64,000 nt of DNA from Histomonas meleagridis (Eukaryota; Parabasalia; Tritrichomonadida; Dientamoebidae): contig WSYJ01000030.1 in NCBI GenBank assembly GCA_020186115.1, positions 310,001 to 374,000 of the forward strand, in the 5' to 3' direction. Each line of letters opens with the position of its first letter. Position 1 is the stretch's first letter. Positions 10,147-21,100 of this stretch are shown here, piece by piece. A program made the position numbers and the translations under genes. Under the pieces are notes generated by a model. It made no database searches. It saw nothing but the letters and a program-made list of their open reading frames with translations, and was not told the DNA's origin.

Positions 10147-10253
10147 TTCAAATGTCGATACATGAATTCAATGGTAAAGTATTCAATTTCATTTGACAAA
10201 CAGAGTCTCTAAATTTCGACTTCACAACTGTTATTGTAACTCAGGAAGTTGAC

Positions 10254-11610
10254 TCAAACTTTTAATAAACTTTGGTTTTTACTCTTTTCCTTCACATTTT
10301 TGGATATCAGTACAAATTTCTTGATTTTTGCCTTCAAGTATTTGAATAATGTCTTCTCGTTTGTGTTCTTGTGCAATTTTAAGTGCTGTCTTATGTTATC
10401 ATAATAATTTCCAAACATTATTTTGAAATACCAAATTATTATATTAAATTTTAAATGATATAATTTAATATCTTGAGCATTGATATCTATTCCTTTTTGT
10501 TCAACAAGTAATTTCACAATTTCTTTATGACCATTTTTAGAAGCTACCATAAGAGCCGTATGAAATTATTTAAATAAAATCCAAATAATATATTGGAATT
10601 TCAATATATTAAAATAGATATTCAATAATATATGCAAATATCTTTAACATTAATATCAATTTCTTTTTGGTCTAGAAGTAATTTAACTATATTTGTATAA
10701 CCTTTTTCAGATGCATAAATTAATACCGTAAAAAATATTCTAAATTATCGCCGAATATTACTTTGAAATTTTAAATTATTGAAACATATTTTAAATAAAG
10801 CAAATTAATATCTTTAGCATTAATATCTATTCCTTCTTGTTTGAGAAGTAATCTAATCGTTTCTTCTTGTTTTCTAATAGATGCTTTCATTAGTGCCGTA
10901 TTAAATAATTTATATAATTTTGAAGTAATATTATGAAATGCAAAATCATTAGTTGAAATAACTAATAAAATGAATAAATATCCTTAGCATTAATATCAAT
11001 TCCGTCATATTCTAAAAGTATTTTCGTTATTTCATTAAAGCACTGAAATGATGCCTTCATAAGTGCTGTTTCAAATAATTTATATCATTTTGAAGTAATG
11101 TTTCAAAATCCCAAATTAGGAAATTAAACACGTAATAAAACAAATAAATATTTTTAGCATTGATGTCGATTTCTTTTTGTTCAAGAAGTAGTTTAACTAT
11201 TTCTGTATGACCACGTTGAGACGCCAATATAAGTGCTGTATTAAAAATCGAATATAATCTCCAAATATATTTATGAAATCATAAATTTTGTAAAGGAATA
11301 TGATATAAAAGTAACAAAAATCTTTGGCATTAATATCAGTTCCTTCTTGTTCAAGAAGTAATTTAACCATTTCAATATTACCACAAAAAGATGCAATAAT
11401 AAGTGCTGTTCGGAATAATTTAAGTAATTTCCATAATTTATTTTAGAATATCGAAAAATTAGAATAAATATAAAATATAGTAGATTAATATCTTTAGCAT
11501 TAACATCAATTCCTTTCTGTTCAAGAAGAATCTTTACTAATTCAATATAGCAATGACGAGATGCCCAATGAAGAGCTGTTTCAATAAATTTTGATTAACA
11601 CCAAATTCTT
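10254..11610 (-). pseudogene. Ankyrin-repeat array remnant without its N-terminal part (locus B)
   Basis: Read on the minus strand, this stretch holds about eight ankyrin units of the form TALxxAS..GH.EIVKLLLEQKGIDINAKD. The Thr codons sit near forward positions 10387, 10555, 10725, 10895, 11067, 11235, 11409 and 11577, about 170 nt apart. Every unit is separated from the next by an AT-rich spacer of about 75-80 nt that usually breaks the frame; one short frame (10254-10550) reads through a spacer. No DUF3447-type N-terminal region is found upstream, so either the gene is truncated or the 5' exon was lost. The units match those of the loci at 1447, 16455, 28147 and 61290. It could be expressed only if the spacers are removed. 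Confidence 0.7.
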
Positions 11611-12098
11611 CTTTTTCCGTTTGAAATAATAAAATGAACTATCAAATATTACACAGGAACATATTTCTTATTGATATCTAAGATTTTGTTTTGGATTTCC
11701 CATTGAACAAATTCAGCCAATTCGTGGGTAGCCTGACTTTCGCACATTTGAAACTGGGGTTATTGAGGCATTTTTGAATTCAAAAACTGTCGCATTGAAA
11801 TTTAAATTCGAAAACCGAAAATCTACCTCTCAAAATTAAAAAAAACAAGTTGTGGCATTTTAAAGTCAGTGGCACGTGTCACTTTTTCAAAATTTTTCAA
11901 GTTCGACTTTTTGTGAGCATGCTCCTGAACGTTCAGAACAAACTTCTCCAAAAATGAGATGCGAGAGAGCATTCGAAGAGTGGTCCTTTATGATGGTGCG
12001 CCAATCGATTTTTTATTCATAAAAATCCCATTCACAAAAAGTGTAACACGTGAGAATCAATAATTTGAAGAGGCCATTTTCTTAATATTTTTATTTAT
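11611..12098. other. Intergenic region, mixed composition
   Basis: This stretch is less AT-rich than other gaps. It contains a small minus-strand frame of about 32 codons (about 11656-11751, ending NKKYVPV) that I do not recognise, a 12-bp palindrome CTGAACGTTCAG near 11931, and two CACTTTTT / AAAAAGTG motifs (about 11880 and 12039). The last of these could belong to a divergent promoter, but no gene follows on the plus strand. Confidence 0.4.
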
Positions 12099-14114
12099 TT
12101 ACGCTAATTCTTTATATTCATTTCTGTCAGATGAAATTACTATTAATTTCTTTTCAAGAACTATCTCTCGTGAAGATTTCCCAATTAACACTTTGTAATT
12201 TCCTGTTACTGACAAAAACTTTTTATATTTTGGATAATACAACGCGAATGACCTTTTATCCAATGACATTTCGACCATTTTCTTTTCGCCAGGTTCCAAT
12301 GATATCTTTTTGAATCCCTTTAATTCCTTTATTGGTCTGTTTAGACCTCTTCTTGGGCCTTCTATATACATTTGCGCGACTTCCTTTCCGAAACATTCGC
12401 CAACATTTTTTATTTCGAATTTCACAATTATTTTCTTATTATCAAAAGTCTTTTTCCCAACTGATAAATTTAAGTTTGAATATTCAAACGAAGTATAACT
12501 TAACCCAAAACCAAAAGGAAACAAAACGTTCATTTTCTTCATGTCATAATATCGATAACCTATAAAAATACTTTCGTGATAAATCGTTTGATTTCGTTCA
12601 CCAAAATCAAGAAATGATGGATTATCTTCCATTCTTAATGGAAATGTTTCTGCAATTTTTCCCGATGGGTTAACTTCGCCAAATAATATCTTCGCTAATG
12701 CTTCAGAACCTGCTTGTCCACAATAATATGGAAACACAATCGATTTCGGCTTATTTACCCACGGCATTTCTACAGGAGAACCTGCATAAACAACAACTAT
12801 AACATTTTCTTGATAATTACATATTGTGTTAATAAGTTCATTTTGTTCATCACTTAATGACATTGTTTTCCGATCTTTTGATTCTCGTTCACTTTTATCT
12901 GGTACTCCAACAAATATAATTGTTACATCCGAATTTTGAGCAGCTTCAATTGCTTCATCAAGATAATTTTCATCGTTTTCATCTCTTAATAATTTATATC
13001 CTTTAGAATATTGTATTTGTTCAATAAATTCTTCAATTGATTCATACGCAGTTTTTGGTGTAATCGAACACTTCACTCGTGAACTCCCCCATCCTTGTGC
13101 GCGAACATTTTTTGCTTCTTGTCCGATAATTGATATTTTACTATTTCGTTTTAATGGTAATAAGTTTCCTTCGTTCTTGAGTAAGACAATACATTCTTCA
13201 GCGACTTCGCGTGAAAGTTGATGATGTGCATTTTGATCAAATGTAATATTTTTCTTTTGTGAATTCGCTTTAAGAACAAATTCTAAAACACGTTTTACAC
13301 AGTTATCAACTGACTCAATTTGAAGTAAACCATTTTTAACATCATCTATGACCATTTTAATCGAATCAATTTCGGGTTTGGGCATTTCAAGATCAAGGCC
13401 AGCGGCACAAGATTTGGATCTGTTATGAACTGCAGACCAATCAGAAACAATAAAGCCATCAAACCCAAATTCATTTTTTAAAATGTCTGTTAACATTCTT
13501 TTGTTTTCAGCAAGAAATTCCCCATTTAATGAGTTATATGAACACATTATACTCCATGGATGTGCATGTTTTACAATCATTTCAAACGCAGGTAAATAAA
13601 TCTCATAAAGTGCCCTTTCATCAACAATCATATCTCCATGCATTCGATTCCCTTCAGAATTATTACATGCATAATGTTTAACGCATGCGCCAACGCCTTG
13701 GCTTTGGAGGCCTTCAACATAAGAAATTCCGAGTTTTCCGCATAAATAAGGATCTTCAGTGAAATATTCAAATGAACGACCGCATAACGGTGATCGTTTC
13801 ATGTTGATGGCTGGGCCAAGAAGTAAACTAACACCATAATGTTGACATTCTTCACCAAGTGCTTCACCCATTTTTCTTATTAAATCCTCATTAAAACATG
13901 CACCCAAAGCAGAAGAAGTTGGAAAACAAGTTGAAGGATATACAGTTCTGTCGTTTGCTTCACATCTGAGTCCATGAGGACCATCTGATATTTTAACAGA
14001 AGAAATTTCAAGTCTTGGAATTGGAGCTGTATTCCAAAGATCTGAACCTACGATGAGTGTTGCTTTTTCTTCGAGTGTTAATTCTTGGAGAAGTTGTTCT
14101 ATTTTGCTTTGCAT
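12099..14114 (-). CDS. Glycoside hydrolase family 3 beta-glucosidase-like enzyme
   Basis: A 671-aa GH3 enzyme with domains in the usual order: an N-terminal TIM-barrel domain (LTLEEKATLIVG; KISDGPHGLR; GPAINMKRSPLCGRSFEYFTEDP; KHYACNN; MCSYNSLNGE), a nucleophile motif SDWSAVHN with the catalytic Asp near residue 223, an alpha/beta sandwich (LLKNEGNLLPLK; VIIFVG-like strands; QNELI), and a C-terminal fibronectin-III-like domain (LFPFGFGLSYTSFEY; IKNVGECFGKEVAQMYI). It would remove non-reducing terminal beta-linked glucose or related sugars from oligosaccharides. There is no signal peptide, so action is probably intracellular or after non-classical release. It closely resembles bacterial GH3 proteins, which fits lateral acquisition, though I cannot test that here. 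The ATG at 14114 starts exactly where the family N-terminus does. Confidence 0.92.
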   Translation of the reverse strand: MQSKIEQLLQELTLEEKATLIVGSDLWNTAPIPRLEISSVKISDGPHGLRCEANDRTVYPSTCFPTSSALGACFNEDLIRKMGEALGEECQHYGVSLLLGPAINMKRSPLCGRSFEYFTEDPYLCGKLGISYVEGLQSQGVGACVKHYACNNSEGNRMHGDMIVDERALYEIYLPAFEMIVKHAHPWSIMCSYNSLNGEFLAENKRMLTDILKNEFGFDGFIVSDWSAVHNRSKSCAAGLDLEMPKPEIDSIKMVIDDVKNGLLQIESVDNCVKRVLEFVLKANSQKKNITFDQNAHHQLSREVAEECIVLLKNEGNLLPLKRNSKISIIGQEAKNVRAQGWGSSRVKCSITPKTAYESIEEFIEQIQYSKGYKLLRDENDENYLDEAIEAAQNSDVTIIFVGVPDKSERESKDRKTMSLSDEQNELINTICNYQENVIVVVYAGSPVEMPWVNKPKSIVFPYYCGQAGSEALAKILFGEVNPSGKIAETFPLRMEDNPSFLDFGERNQTIYHESIFIGYRYYDMKKMNVLFPFGFGLSYTSFEYSNLNLSVGKKTFDNKKIIVKFEIKNVGECFGKEVAQMYIEGPRRGLNRPIKELKGFKKISLEPGEKKMVEMSLDKRSFALYYPKYKKFLSVTGNYKVLIGKSSREIVLEKKLIVISSDRNEYKELA

Positions 14115-14541
14115 TGTGAGATGATCTCACTGAGATCAAGTTTGAAAGCAAAATTTGCCGATATCAAAATAAACCATTTAATATTTTGTTGGGCACTTTT
14201 TGTAATAGTACCTAATTTGAAATCTCAAAATAACAATTGGTAATTATTTTAATTATATATGTCTGCACTCATTTGGGCATTTGAAAATGGTGGCGTCAAA
14301 ATAAATGAATTCTTAAAGCATAATTATTTGATTTGATCTTCGATGTTTCAATATCTTTAATTTGTTGGTATACATTTTCCATATCTTTTTCTTTGATTTT
14401 TCTGGATTCTTTTGGATAATTTATTTTTCCGAAATTGCTTAGTGCTTCTTCATTTTCATAAATTTGTTATTGAATTCAAATTTGAATTTTTTGTAGAAAG
14501 AATTATTATTATAAATAATGTTGTATTATATAAATCATCTA

Positions 14542-14614
14542 GCCTGCGTAGCATAGTGGTTATTGCGTTCGCCTTGTAAGCGAAAGGTCGGCGGTCCGAC
14601 TCCGCTCGCAGGCA
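14542..14614 (+). tRNA. tRNA-Thr (anticodon UGU), copy 1
   Basis: This is a 73-nt cloverleaf. The acceptor stem GCCTGCG pairs with CGCAGGC, with discriminator A. The D arm contains the A-box TAGCATAGTGG. The anticodon stem TTCGC/GCGAA closes the loop CTTGTAA, giving anticodon TGT (threonine). The T arm contains the B-box GGTCCGACTCC. No intron is visible. A T-run starting just after the gene (TTTTTTTATTTT) fits a Pol III terminator. CCA is not encoded. It lies in the left arm of the inverted repeat and is identical to the copy at 14880-14952. Confidence 0.96.
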
Positions 14615-14879
14615 AATTTTTTTATTTTATATAGGATCTCAGTTCGTCAAATTACTCGAACAAAAAGCAATTAATTGCTTAAATTTTAAAAATAATGAAA
14701 TTTATTTTCATTATTTGTAAATTTAAACATAACATTTCAAAATAAAATTGTTATATGCTTTAGAAACAAAAAACCTAATCATTTGTTCGATTTTGGCTTT
14801 AAAATATGCTTCACATTATAAAATAAACACAATTCATTTCTAACTAACGAACTGAGATCCTATATAAAATAAAAAAATT

Positions 14880-14952
14880 TGCCTGCGAGCGGAGTCGGAC
14901 CGCCGACCTTTCGCTTACAAGGCGAACGCAATAACCACTATGCTACGCAGGC
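14880..14952 (-). tRNA. tRNA-Thr (anticodon UGU), copy 2
   Basis: This is an exact reverse-complement copy of the tRNA at 14542-14614, in the right arm of the inverted repeat. It has the same acceptor stem, A-box, B-box, anticodon TGT and downstream T-run. The two genes are convergent, with their 3' ends facing the 199-bp centre. The 5' end of this copy lies about 80 bases from the ATG of the protein gene at 15034, which is transcribed in the opposite direction. Confidence 0.96.
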
Positions 14953-15033
14953 TAGATGATTTATATAATACAACATTATTTATAATAATAATTCTTCTAC
15001 AAAAAATTCAAATTTGAATTCAATAACAAATTT

Positions 15034-16353
15034 ATGAAAAATGAAGAAGCACTAAGCAATTTCGGAAAAATAAATTATCCAAAAGAATCCAGAAAAATCA
15101 AAGAAAAAGATATGGAAAATGTATACCAACAAATTAAAGATATTGAAACATCGAAGATCAAATCAAATAATTATGCTTTACCAGAATTTGTTGATAGACT
15201 TTTAACCAGTCAAACAAAAACTCGTTTGCACACACAAATTTCTAAAAATAAGCATTCCCCAAAAAAACAGAAATCTAAAGATATAAAAATTGTTCAAAAG
15301 CGAATAGACAATCAACCAAATTCAACACAATACTCTCCCAATTTTGATGCTATTTTAACACGAAGTCCTAAACATGAATTTAATAAAGCCGAAATTCAAA
15401 CTAATAAACCAACTAATCTTTCTATGGCATCAATGAGCGAGATGATTACCCAATTCAATACCCAACTACGAAGTATAAATTTTGTTAATGACACCAATTC
15501 TATTTCATCAATTTCTTCATCAACCAATTCTTATTGTCCACACACTAATAATGCTCCTGGCATTATCTCATCTAATGCAGATCGTGATGGATTTTTAAAG
15601 AAAGAACCTACACCATCACCAACAGATTATAATGTTGGTACCAATTTTATTACACGCAAAGCAGTTCCATTTAATAAACAATCTTCGCGTCCAACATATG
15701 ACACTAGTTTATATCATGCTTATCGAGATATTGGTCCAAGCATTGATTCCACATTACCAAAATCAGGCCGTTGTATTCCATTTAATAAACAATCCTCACG
15801 TAATCTTATTCCTAAATCCGAAGACCCCATTTGGAAGTCTCTTGAAGAAGAGCAAAAACGTATAATTGAGCATTTACGACCCGAGAACGAAACCAATTCA
15901 AAAAATAATAAACGTAAAAAATCAACTTTTGAATTACAGACGCCACAAGTTTTGAATCCGTTTCAACATATCATGCGAAAAGAGATTGAGCCTAAAGTCC
16001 CATATAACGTTGAAGAAAATAAAAAATCACTTGATCGCCCTATAAATTCTTTTGATATTAGTCAGCCTTCATTTAAGAATGATAGAACGATTTATAACGT
16101 AACTGAAGCGCCTGATATATTTTATGATTATATGGAACAATTTAATAATACAATCCCGAGTGTTAAGGTCCCCGATTTAAATAAGATGCAGAAAAGAAAA
16201 TCGCCGTATTATTATATGCCAAAAACTTGTGGAAAAGGAAAATTAATGAAACAAAAATCAAAATTGAATTTGAAAAATACTTTGGACTTTAAGAGAATGA
16301 GTGAAAGAAAGTTTTTGATGGAAACGCCTGGTGCTTTTAAAAGAAATAAGTAA
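15034..16353 (+). CDS. Disordered basic protein with SHIPPO-like (PG-rich) motifs
   Basis: A 439-aa, Lys/Asn/Ser-rich, largely disordered protein with no membrane segment. Two copies of a motif are clear: PFNKQSSR appears near residues 210 and 249, each followed by a similar Tyr/Ile-containing stretch, and the first is preceded by TPSPTDYNVGTNF. The arrangement P-x-P-x-x-Y followed some 15-20 residues later by P-F resembles the STPGPxxY...F repeats of SHIPPO/ODF3-type axonemal proteins, which bind inside or along microtubules. That is an inference from pattern, and a trichomonad flagellar or axostyle role would fit. The first 49 codons lie in the right arm of the tRNA inverted repeat; the left arm holds a frameshifted copy of the same 5' end. 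Confidence 0.5.
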   Translation: MKNEEALSNFGKINYPKESRKIKEKDMENVYQQIKDIETSKIKSNNYALPEFVDRLLTSQTKTRLHTQISKNKHSPKKQKSKDIKIVQKRIDNQPNSTQYSPNFDAILTRSPKHEFNKAEIQTNKPTNLSMASMSEMITQFNTQLRSINFVNDTNSISSISSSTNSYCPHTNNAPGIISSNADRDGFLKKEPTPSPTDYNVGTNFITRKAVPFNKQSSRPTYDTSLYHAYRDIGPSIDSTLPKSGRCIPFNKQSSRNLIPKSEDPIWKSLEEEQKRIIEHLRPENETNSKNNKRKKSTFELQTPQVLNPFQHIMRKEIEPKVPYNVEENKKSLDRPINSFDISQPSFKNDRTIYNVTEAPDIFYDYMEQFNNTIPSVKVPDLNKMQKRKSPYYYMPKTCGKGKLMKQKSKLNLKNTLDFKRMSERKFLMETPGAFKRNK

Positions 16354-16454
16354 ATATTTGTATATTTTTTTCTCATATATATTTTTTAATTATTTGTTTC
16401 TTAATGTAGAACATAACTATTAAAAACTTTTTTATTGATGATTTCTTCATTCAT

Positions 16455-18116
16455 TCAAGTTTGTATTAACTGTTGAAAATAATATAAATAATTACCAAAT
16501 ATTATTTATAAACATAAAATTATTGAATTAAATTTTGGATAAAATAAAATAATATCTTTAACAGTTATATCAATGTTTTCTTGTTCAAGAAGTAATTTAA
16601 CTATTTCTGTGTTTTCATTCATAGATGCTATATAAATTGCTGACTGAATTTTTTTAATCAAATATAAGATGATATCAAATAATTAAAAATTATTCAAATG
16701 GATATTAAAAAAAATACAAAAAAACATTTTTAGCATTAATATCAATTCCCTTTAGTTCAAGAAGTAATTTAACTATTTCTATATAACCATTTTCAGATGC
16801 AATCATAAGTGCTGTTCCATATAAATCAAATAATTATTAAAAATTGTTTTGAAATCCAAAATTATTAAAATAAGTACCAAATAAAACAAATTAATATTTT
16901 GAGCATTAACATCAATTCCTTTTTGTTCAAGAAGTAATTTAACTATTTCTGTATTATTATTTCCAAGATGCTTTCATAGGTGCTGTTTCAAATAATTTGA
17001 ATAATTTCCAAATATTATTTTAAAATATAAAATTACTAAAACATAATTTAAATAAAAAAAAAAAAAAAAAACATCTCTAGAATTAACATCAATACCTTTT
17101 TGATTTAATATATATCTAACGAGTTCAATATTCTCTGATTCCGCTGAAAAAACTAAAATACCATAAGGAAGATTACAAGAATAATCTTCTTCATTTTTAG
17201 AAAGTTCATAAAAATATTTTATGAGAAATATATTTCCTGTTATTGCCATTTCATTTAAAATATCATCATTAATTATCATCTGTCTATCTTGTAAATACCC
17301 AAGAATTTCATAGTTATGAAATATAACACATTTCTTTCCTAAAATTTCCAATTTTTTGATTTCTTCTAATTTGTTTTCATAAATATATTTAAATATATCA
17401 TTTTGATGAAATTCAATTGCTGCTTCATATGCACCTTCAAACGATGAATGATTTTGTTCACATAAATGAATGATTTCTATATTTCCACCTGCAACTGCAA
17501 ATTTACCTGTATTATCTATTTTCGAACCATTAATAAGTAAATATTTAAAACATTTAACAGAAGAAAAAAATGCTGCATAATCAATTAATGAAACAGTTAG
17601 TTTGTCAATAAATGAATATATTTTACAATCACGTTGTTCAATTGTTTGATTAAAATTAAAATTTGTTTGTGATGATATTTCTTGAAGTTTTTCGATTTCA
17701 TCATTTTGTATAATTTTTGCAATGTCATTTTAATTAACAACTTTATTAAGTTTCGTTGCTATATTTTCCCCATTTTCTGAGTTAATTGTGTTAATTTTAT
17801 GCAGAAAATAATATGATTCTTGTGTATTTGTTTTTTTAGAATATTTTATGAATGTATTAAATAATTTAGAATTATAACCACTATTTTCTTCATATTTTTC
17901 TATTTCTTTAATAAAATTCATACATTTTTCAAAATCATTCGTTTTATTATTTGAAACAAGTCTTGTGTATATTATTTGGCTTATAATCATGTTAAAAGAT
18001 ATTTGGAGATTTTTATTAAATTTACTAATTACTTCTTTTGTTGATTGGATAATGTTTTCTTTGTTTAAATTAAAAATTATCTGCGTGATTGATTTAAGCA
18101 TTTCGAGTTCATTCAT
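16455..18116 (-). pseudogene. DUF3447/ankyrin repeat gene with nonsense codon and deletion (locus C)
   Basis: Read on the minus strand, an ATG at 18116 opens the DUF3447-type helical N-terminus. A TAA at 17732-17730 interrupts the frame, which then continues without a shift to NDIAKIIQNDEIEKLQ and on to about 16974. Compared with the intact paralogue at 28147, about 60 residues before this point are deleted and the following Pro codon position is a stop. The frame then enters a spacer (a run of 18 T, then FGNYSNYLKQ in the shifted frame). Further ankyrin units follow, with Thr codons near forward 16985, 16815 and 16645, again 170 nt apart and each separated by a spacer. It shares a 72-bp divergent promoter region with the HEAT gene at 18189. 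Confidence 0.72.
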
Positions 18117-18170
18117 GGGAGATGTTGACAAAAAATCAGTTATTTGAATTGGAAAAATACGTTAACCATC

Positions 18171-18180
18171 GAAAAGTGAC
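18171..18180 (+). promoter_or_regulatory. AAAAGTGA motif in a divergent promoter
   Basis: GAAAAGTGAC lies 9 nt before the ATG at 18189, preceded by ACGTTAACC. It sits in the 72-bp gap between the ankyrin locus on the minus strand and the HEAT gene on the plus strand, and matches the recurrent motif seen before other starts. Confidence 0.3.
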
Positions 18181-18188
18181 ACAAAAAA

Positions 18189-21100
18189 ATGGAAAACGAA
18201 AAGATCAAACCTTTACTTGAAGAATTAGAAAAATATAATAATTTTCAAATTCCTGGAACAGTTCGTGCAATTAACATTCAAGCATTAAATTTTATTAAAA
18301 AAAAGGATTTTACAATCCCAATTTCCACAACAGTTTCACCAGTAATGTATTTTCTTCATACTGTTTTTACCAACCCCAAACTTATTCGTCTTTCTCCTTC
18401 ATTTATTCCATGTATTCTACGTTGTATTCAAAATGATGTTTTTTCAAATGATATATTTCAAAATGTACTCAATAACATAGTAAATGTTGTTGGTGATTTA
18501 GATTCTAGTTGTGCCTTAAATTTTATTCAATTATCGACTGAAAATATCCAATATAAATTTCCTTGCATAAATGGATTACAAACATTTTTTACTATTCTTA
18601 TTGGTTTAATTTCACATAGTGATACCATCATATCATCTGCTGCACAAGCATCTTTTCCACAAATTTTGGAATGTTTAATTGATTCAATTCAAAATTCCAA
18701 ACATGAAGGCGAAAATTATGATAATTATATCCAGCATTGCAAAGACATCTCAACCACGATATTTCCATTTGAGCGCTTTTCTAATCCACTAAATTACATC
18801 ATTTTTTTACTTTTCAATGACTTGGTTTCAATTTCATTGAATCAGTCTGTGAAATGGATTTTAATTAAGGACATTAAATCTATAGATGTTTATGATATCC
18901 TTGAATATATTATTAATTCCTACACTGGGCTTTTAGTCGATGTTCCTGATCTTTTATGTTTATTCGAAGGTGCTGTAATACAATTAATGAATGAAAGAAA
19001 AGCCATCAAATTCATACTTACATTTATTGAACAATTTTGTTCAAATCATCAAACTTTATGCTCTTCAATATTAACTGATTTCCTACAAAGGATTCCAACG
19101 AAAGATAAATATATTTCATTATATTTCTTTCGAAACATTTCGATAAGTTTAAGTGGTTTTCCATTAAAACTTTATATTTCATGTGATGATGAGAACACTT
19201 TAATATTTTATACATTAATTAATTCATTATTAAACTTAATCAAAAAAAATATAATCGAAAAACAAATGGATATAACATTACAATATATAAAATTAACAGA
19301 AGATGAAAATGATCAAAAATATTTTTGCGAAATTTCACCATATGAAATTATATTTGGATTACTTCGTTCATTTAATAAAACGAAAGACATAAAGTTAAAA
19401 TCATTAATAGAGAAAACATATGAAATATTTTATAATATAATCCTTAAATCATCCGAACATATAACAAATAATTCATTTCATATTTGTTGTTCATCATTTT
19501 TAAATCTCATTGATTTATTACATTTCATTGAACTGAATGAACAACTTATAACATTAATACAACAATTTTGTTATTATGCAAATGAACATTGGATTGAAAA
19601 TGAACATAAACAACGAACGCTTCAAAAGTTCTTTTTGAAGTTTATACAAATTCGTGTTAAATATTGTGAAAATAATTGGAAATACATATTACCATTCATA
19701 TTAACATTACCATATCAATTACCAAATGAATTTGGAACGAATTATACTAATGAACAAATGATACATTTAATCGAAAACTCATTAGAACTTCATCCAATAC
19801 CATATGAATTCATTGATAACATATTAATTACAAATAACTTTCGATTTAATTTATTATTTCCTTATGTAAAAAGTCATTATGATAATATCTTAAATAATAA
19901 CTTTAATAAGGAAATCATTAAATCGTTTTTATACTTATTAAAGAATATAACTAAAGAAAATAAAGACACATTATTAAACTTAACAATTGATTTCTTAAAG
20001 AATGACTCTAAGTTACCTCCTAAATATAAAGCAAAAATATTAATACAAATTAGACATTTAATCACTGAAAACGTGTTAACAATGGACAATTGTTGGGATT
20101 ATATATTCCCGATATTAAATCCGTCCAACTTTAATAATGATATCGATTTAATACAATCTTCTTTCCATATTTTAAATTACATTTGTAACGACTGTATCGA
20201 AGCTGTGCCAAATGATTTCATGGATTCTTCAATAAATTTAATTTTCGAATTCGCTCTTTCAGATATCGATATAAACCTTTCATTATCATCGTTTGATTTA
20301 TATTGGAACTTAATACGAAAAATGGAAAATAACGTTAACAATTGGAAGTTATTGTTATCTAAGGTGTCATTACTGATTAAAGATAAAAGAAGAGATATAT
20401 CTCAATGCGCAATTAGAACGTTGTTCAATTTGATCAGCTCAAATTTCAAACAGGTCCCTAAAAAAGTCATCGAATTCTTAGCAACTGAAAAATTTATAGA
20501 AATTTTGAATGAAATCGACTCAGAAAAAAATATTTCAATATTTTCACTTTATGTGCAAGAATTGGCTCATCATATAGCAACGTTTTGGGACGTGTTCTCA
20601 GAGTTCGATGAGTTTGGTAAGAATTTGGTGCCACAGTTAGTTCTAAAAACAAAAACGTTTTGTATTGATTGCCCAAATGTTGAAACTGTTTCAAAAACAT
20701 TTCAATTTTATGATTACATATACCAATGTCAATCACTTGACCAAGAAACAGAAACATTACTTAGGGATTCTTTGGATGAAATGGCTGATAATTATTCAAA
20801 GATTACTGATAGTTCTTCTATGGTATTTGCTTGTTATGGAAGGCTTGTACAGAAAGCTTTAAAGAGTTTAAAGGCAAGGAACAAATTAAATACTTTTCCA
20901 TTATGGATTCCGATTATTAAGAAAATTGTTCATAAGTTCTTGGCAACAGGTTTCGTTCATATTACAGCACAGAGAACTATTGACGTGATACCATTTCTTT
21001 TCCCATTTGATGATGAAGATACAACGAAAAAAACAATTGACATGTTAGTTGATTTGATTTTAAGCTCTAATAATGATGTTCAAGTATCTATTGTCCAAGC

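Larger units (their letters stand above)
14314..15180. repeat. Near-perfect 334-bp inverted repeat carrying two opposed tRNA genes
   Basis: The left arm (14314-14647) and right arm (14847-15180) are reverse complements over 334 bases each. I could find only two compensating single-base indels: a missing T in the left arm near 14455 and an extra A near 14498. The 199-bp centre (14648-14846) is unique. Each arm holds a complete tRNA-Thr(UGU) and, outside it, the start of the gene at 15034. The right arm includes the first 49 codons; the left arm carries the same codons in antisense, frameshifted by the missing base just after the ATG. The near identity points to a recent inverted duplication or active gene conversion. 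Single-stranded, the region could fold into a very long hairpin. Confidence 0.95.

Noticed and set aside
11656-11751. Small protein gene on the minus strand (ending NKKYVPV)
   Set aside because: Only about 32 codons, with no recognisable family, promoter motif or conservation evidence. I considered a small Tim-type protein, but the twin Cys motifs are absent.
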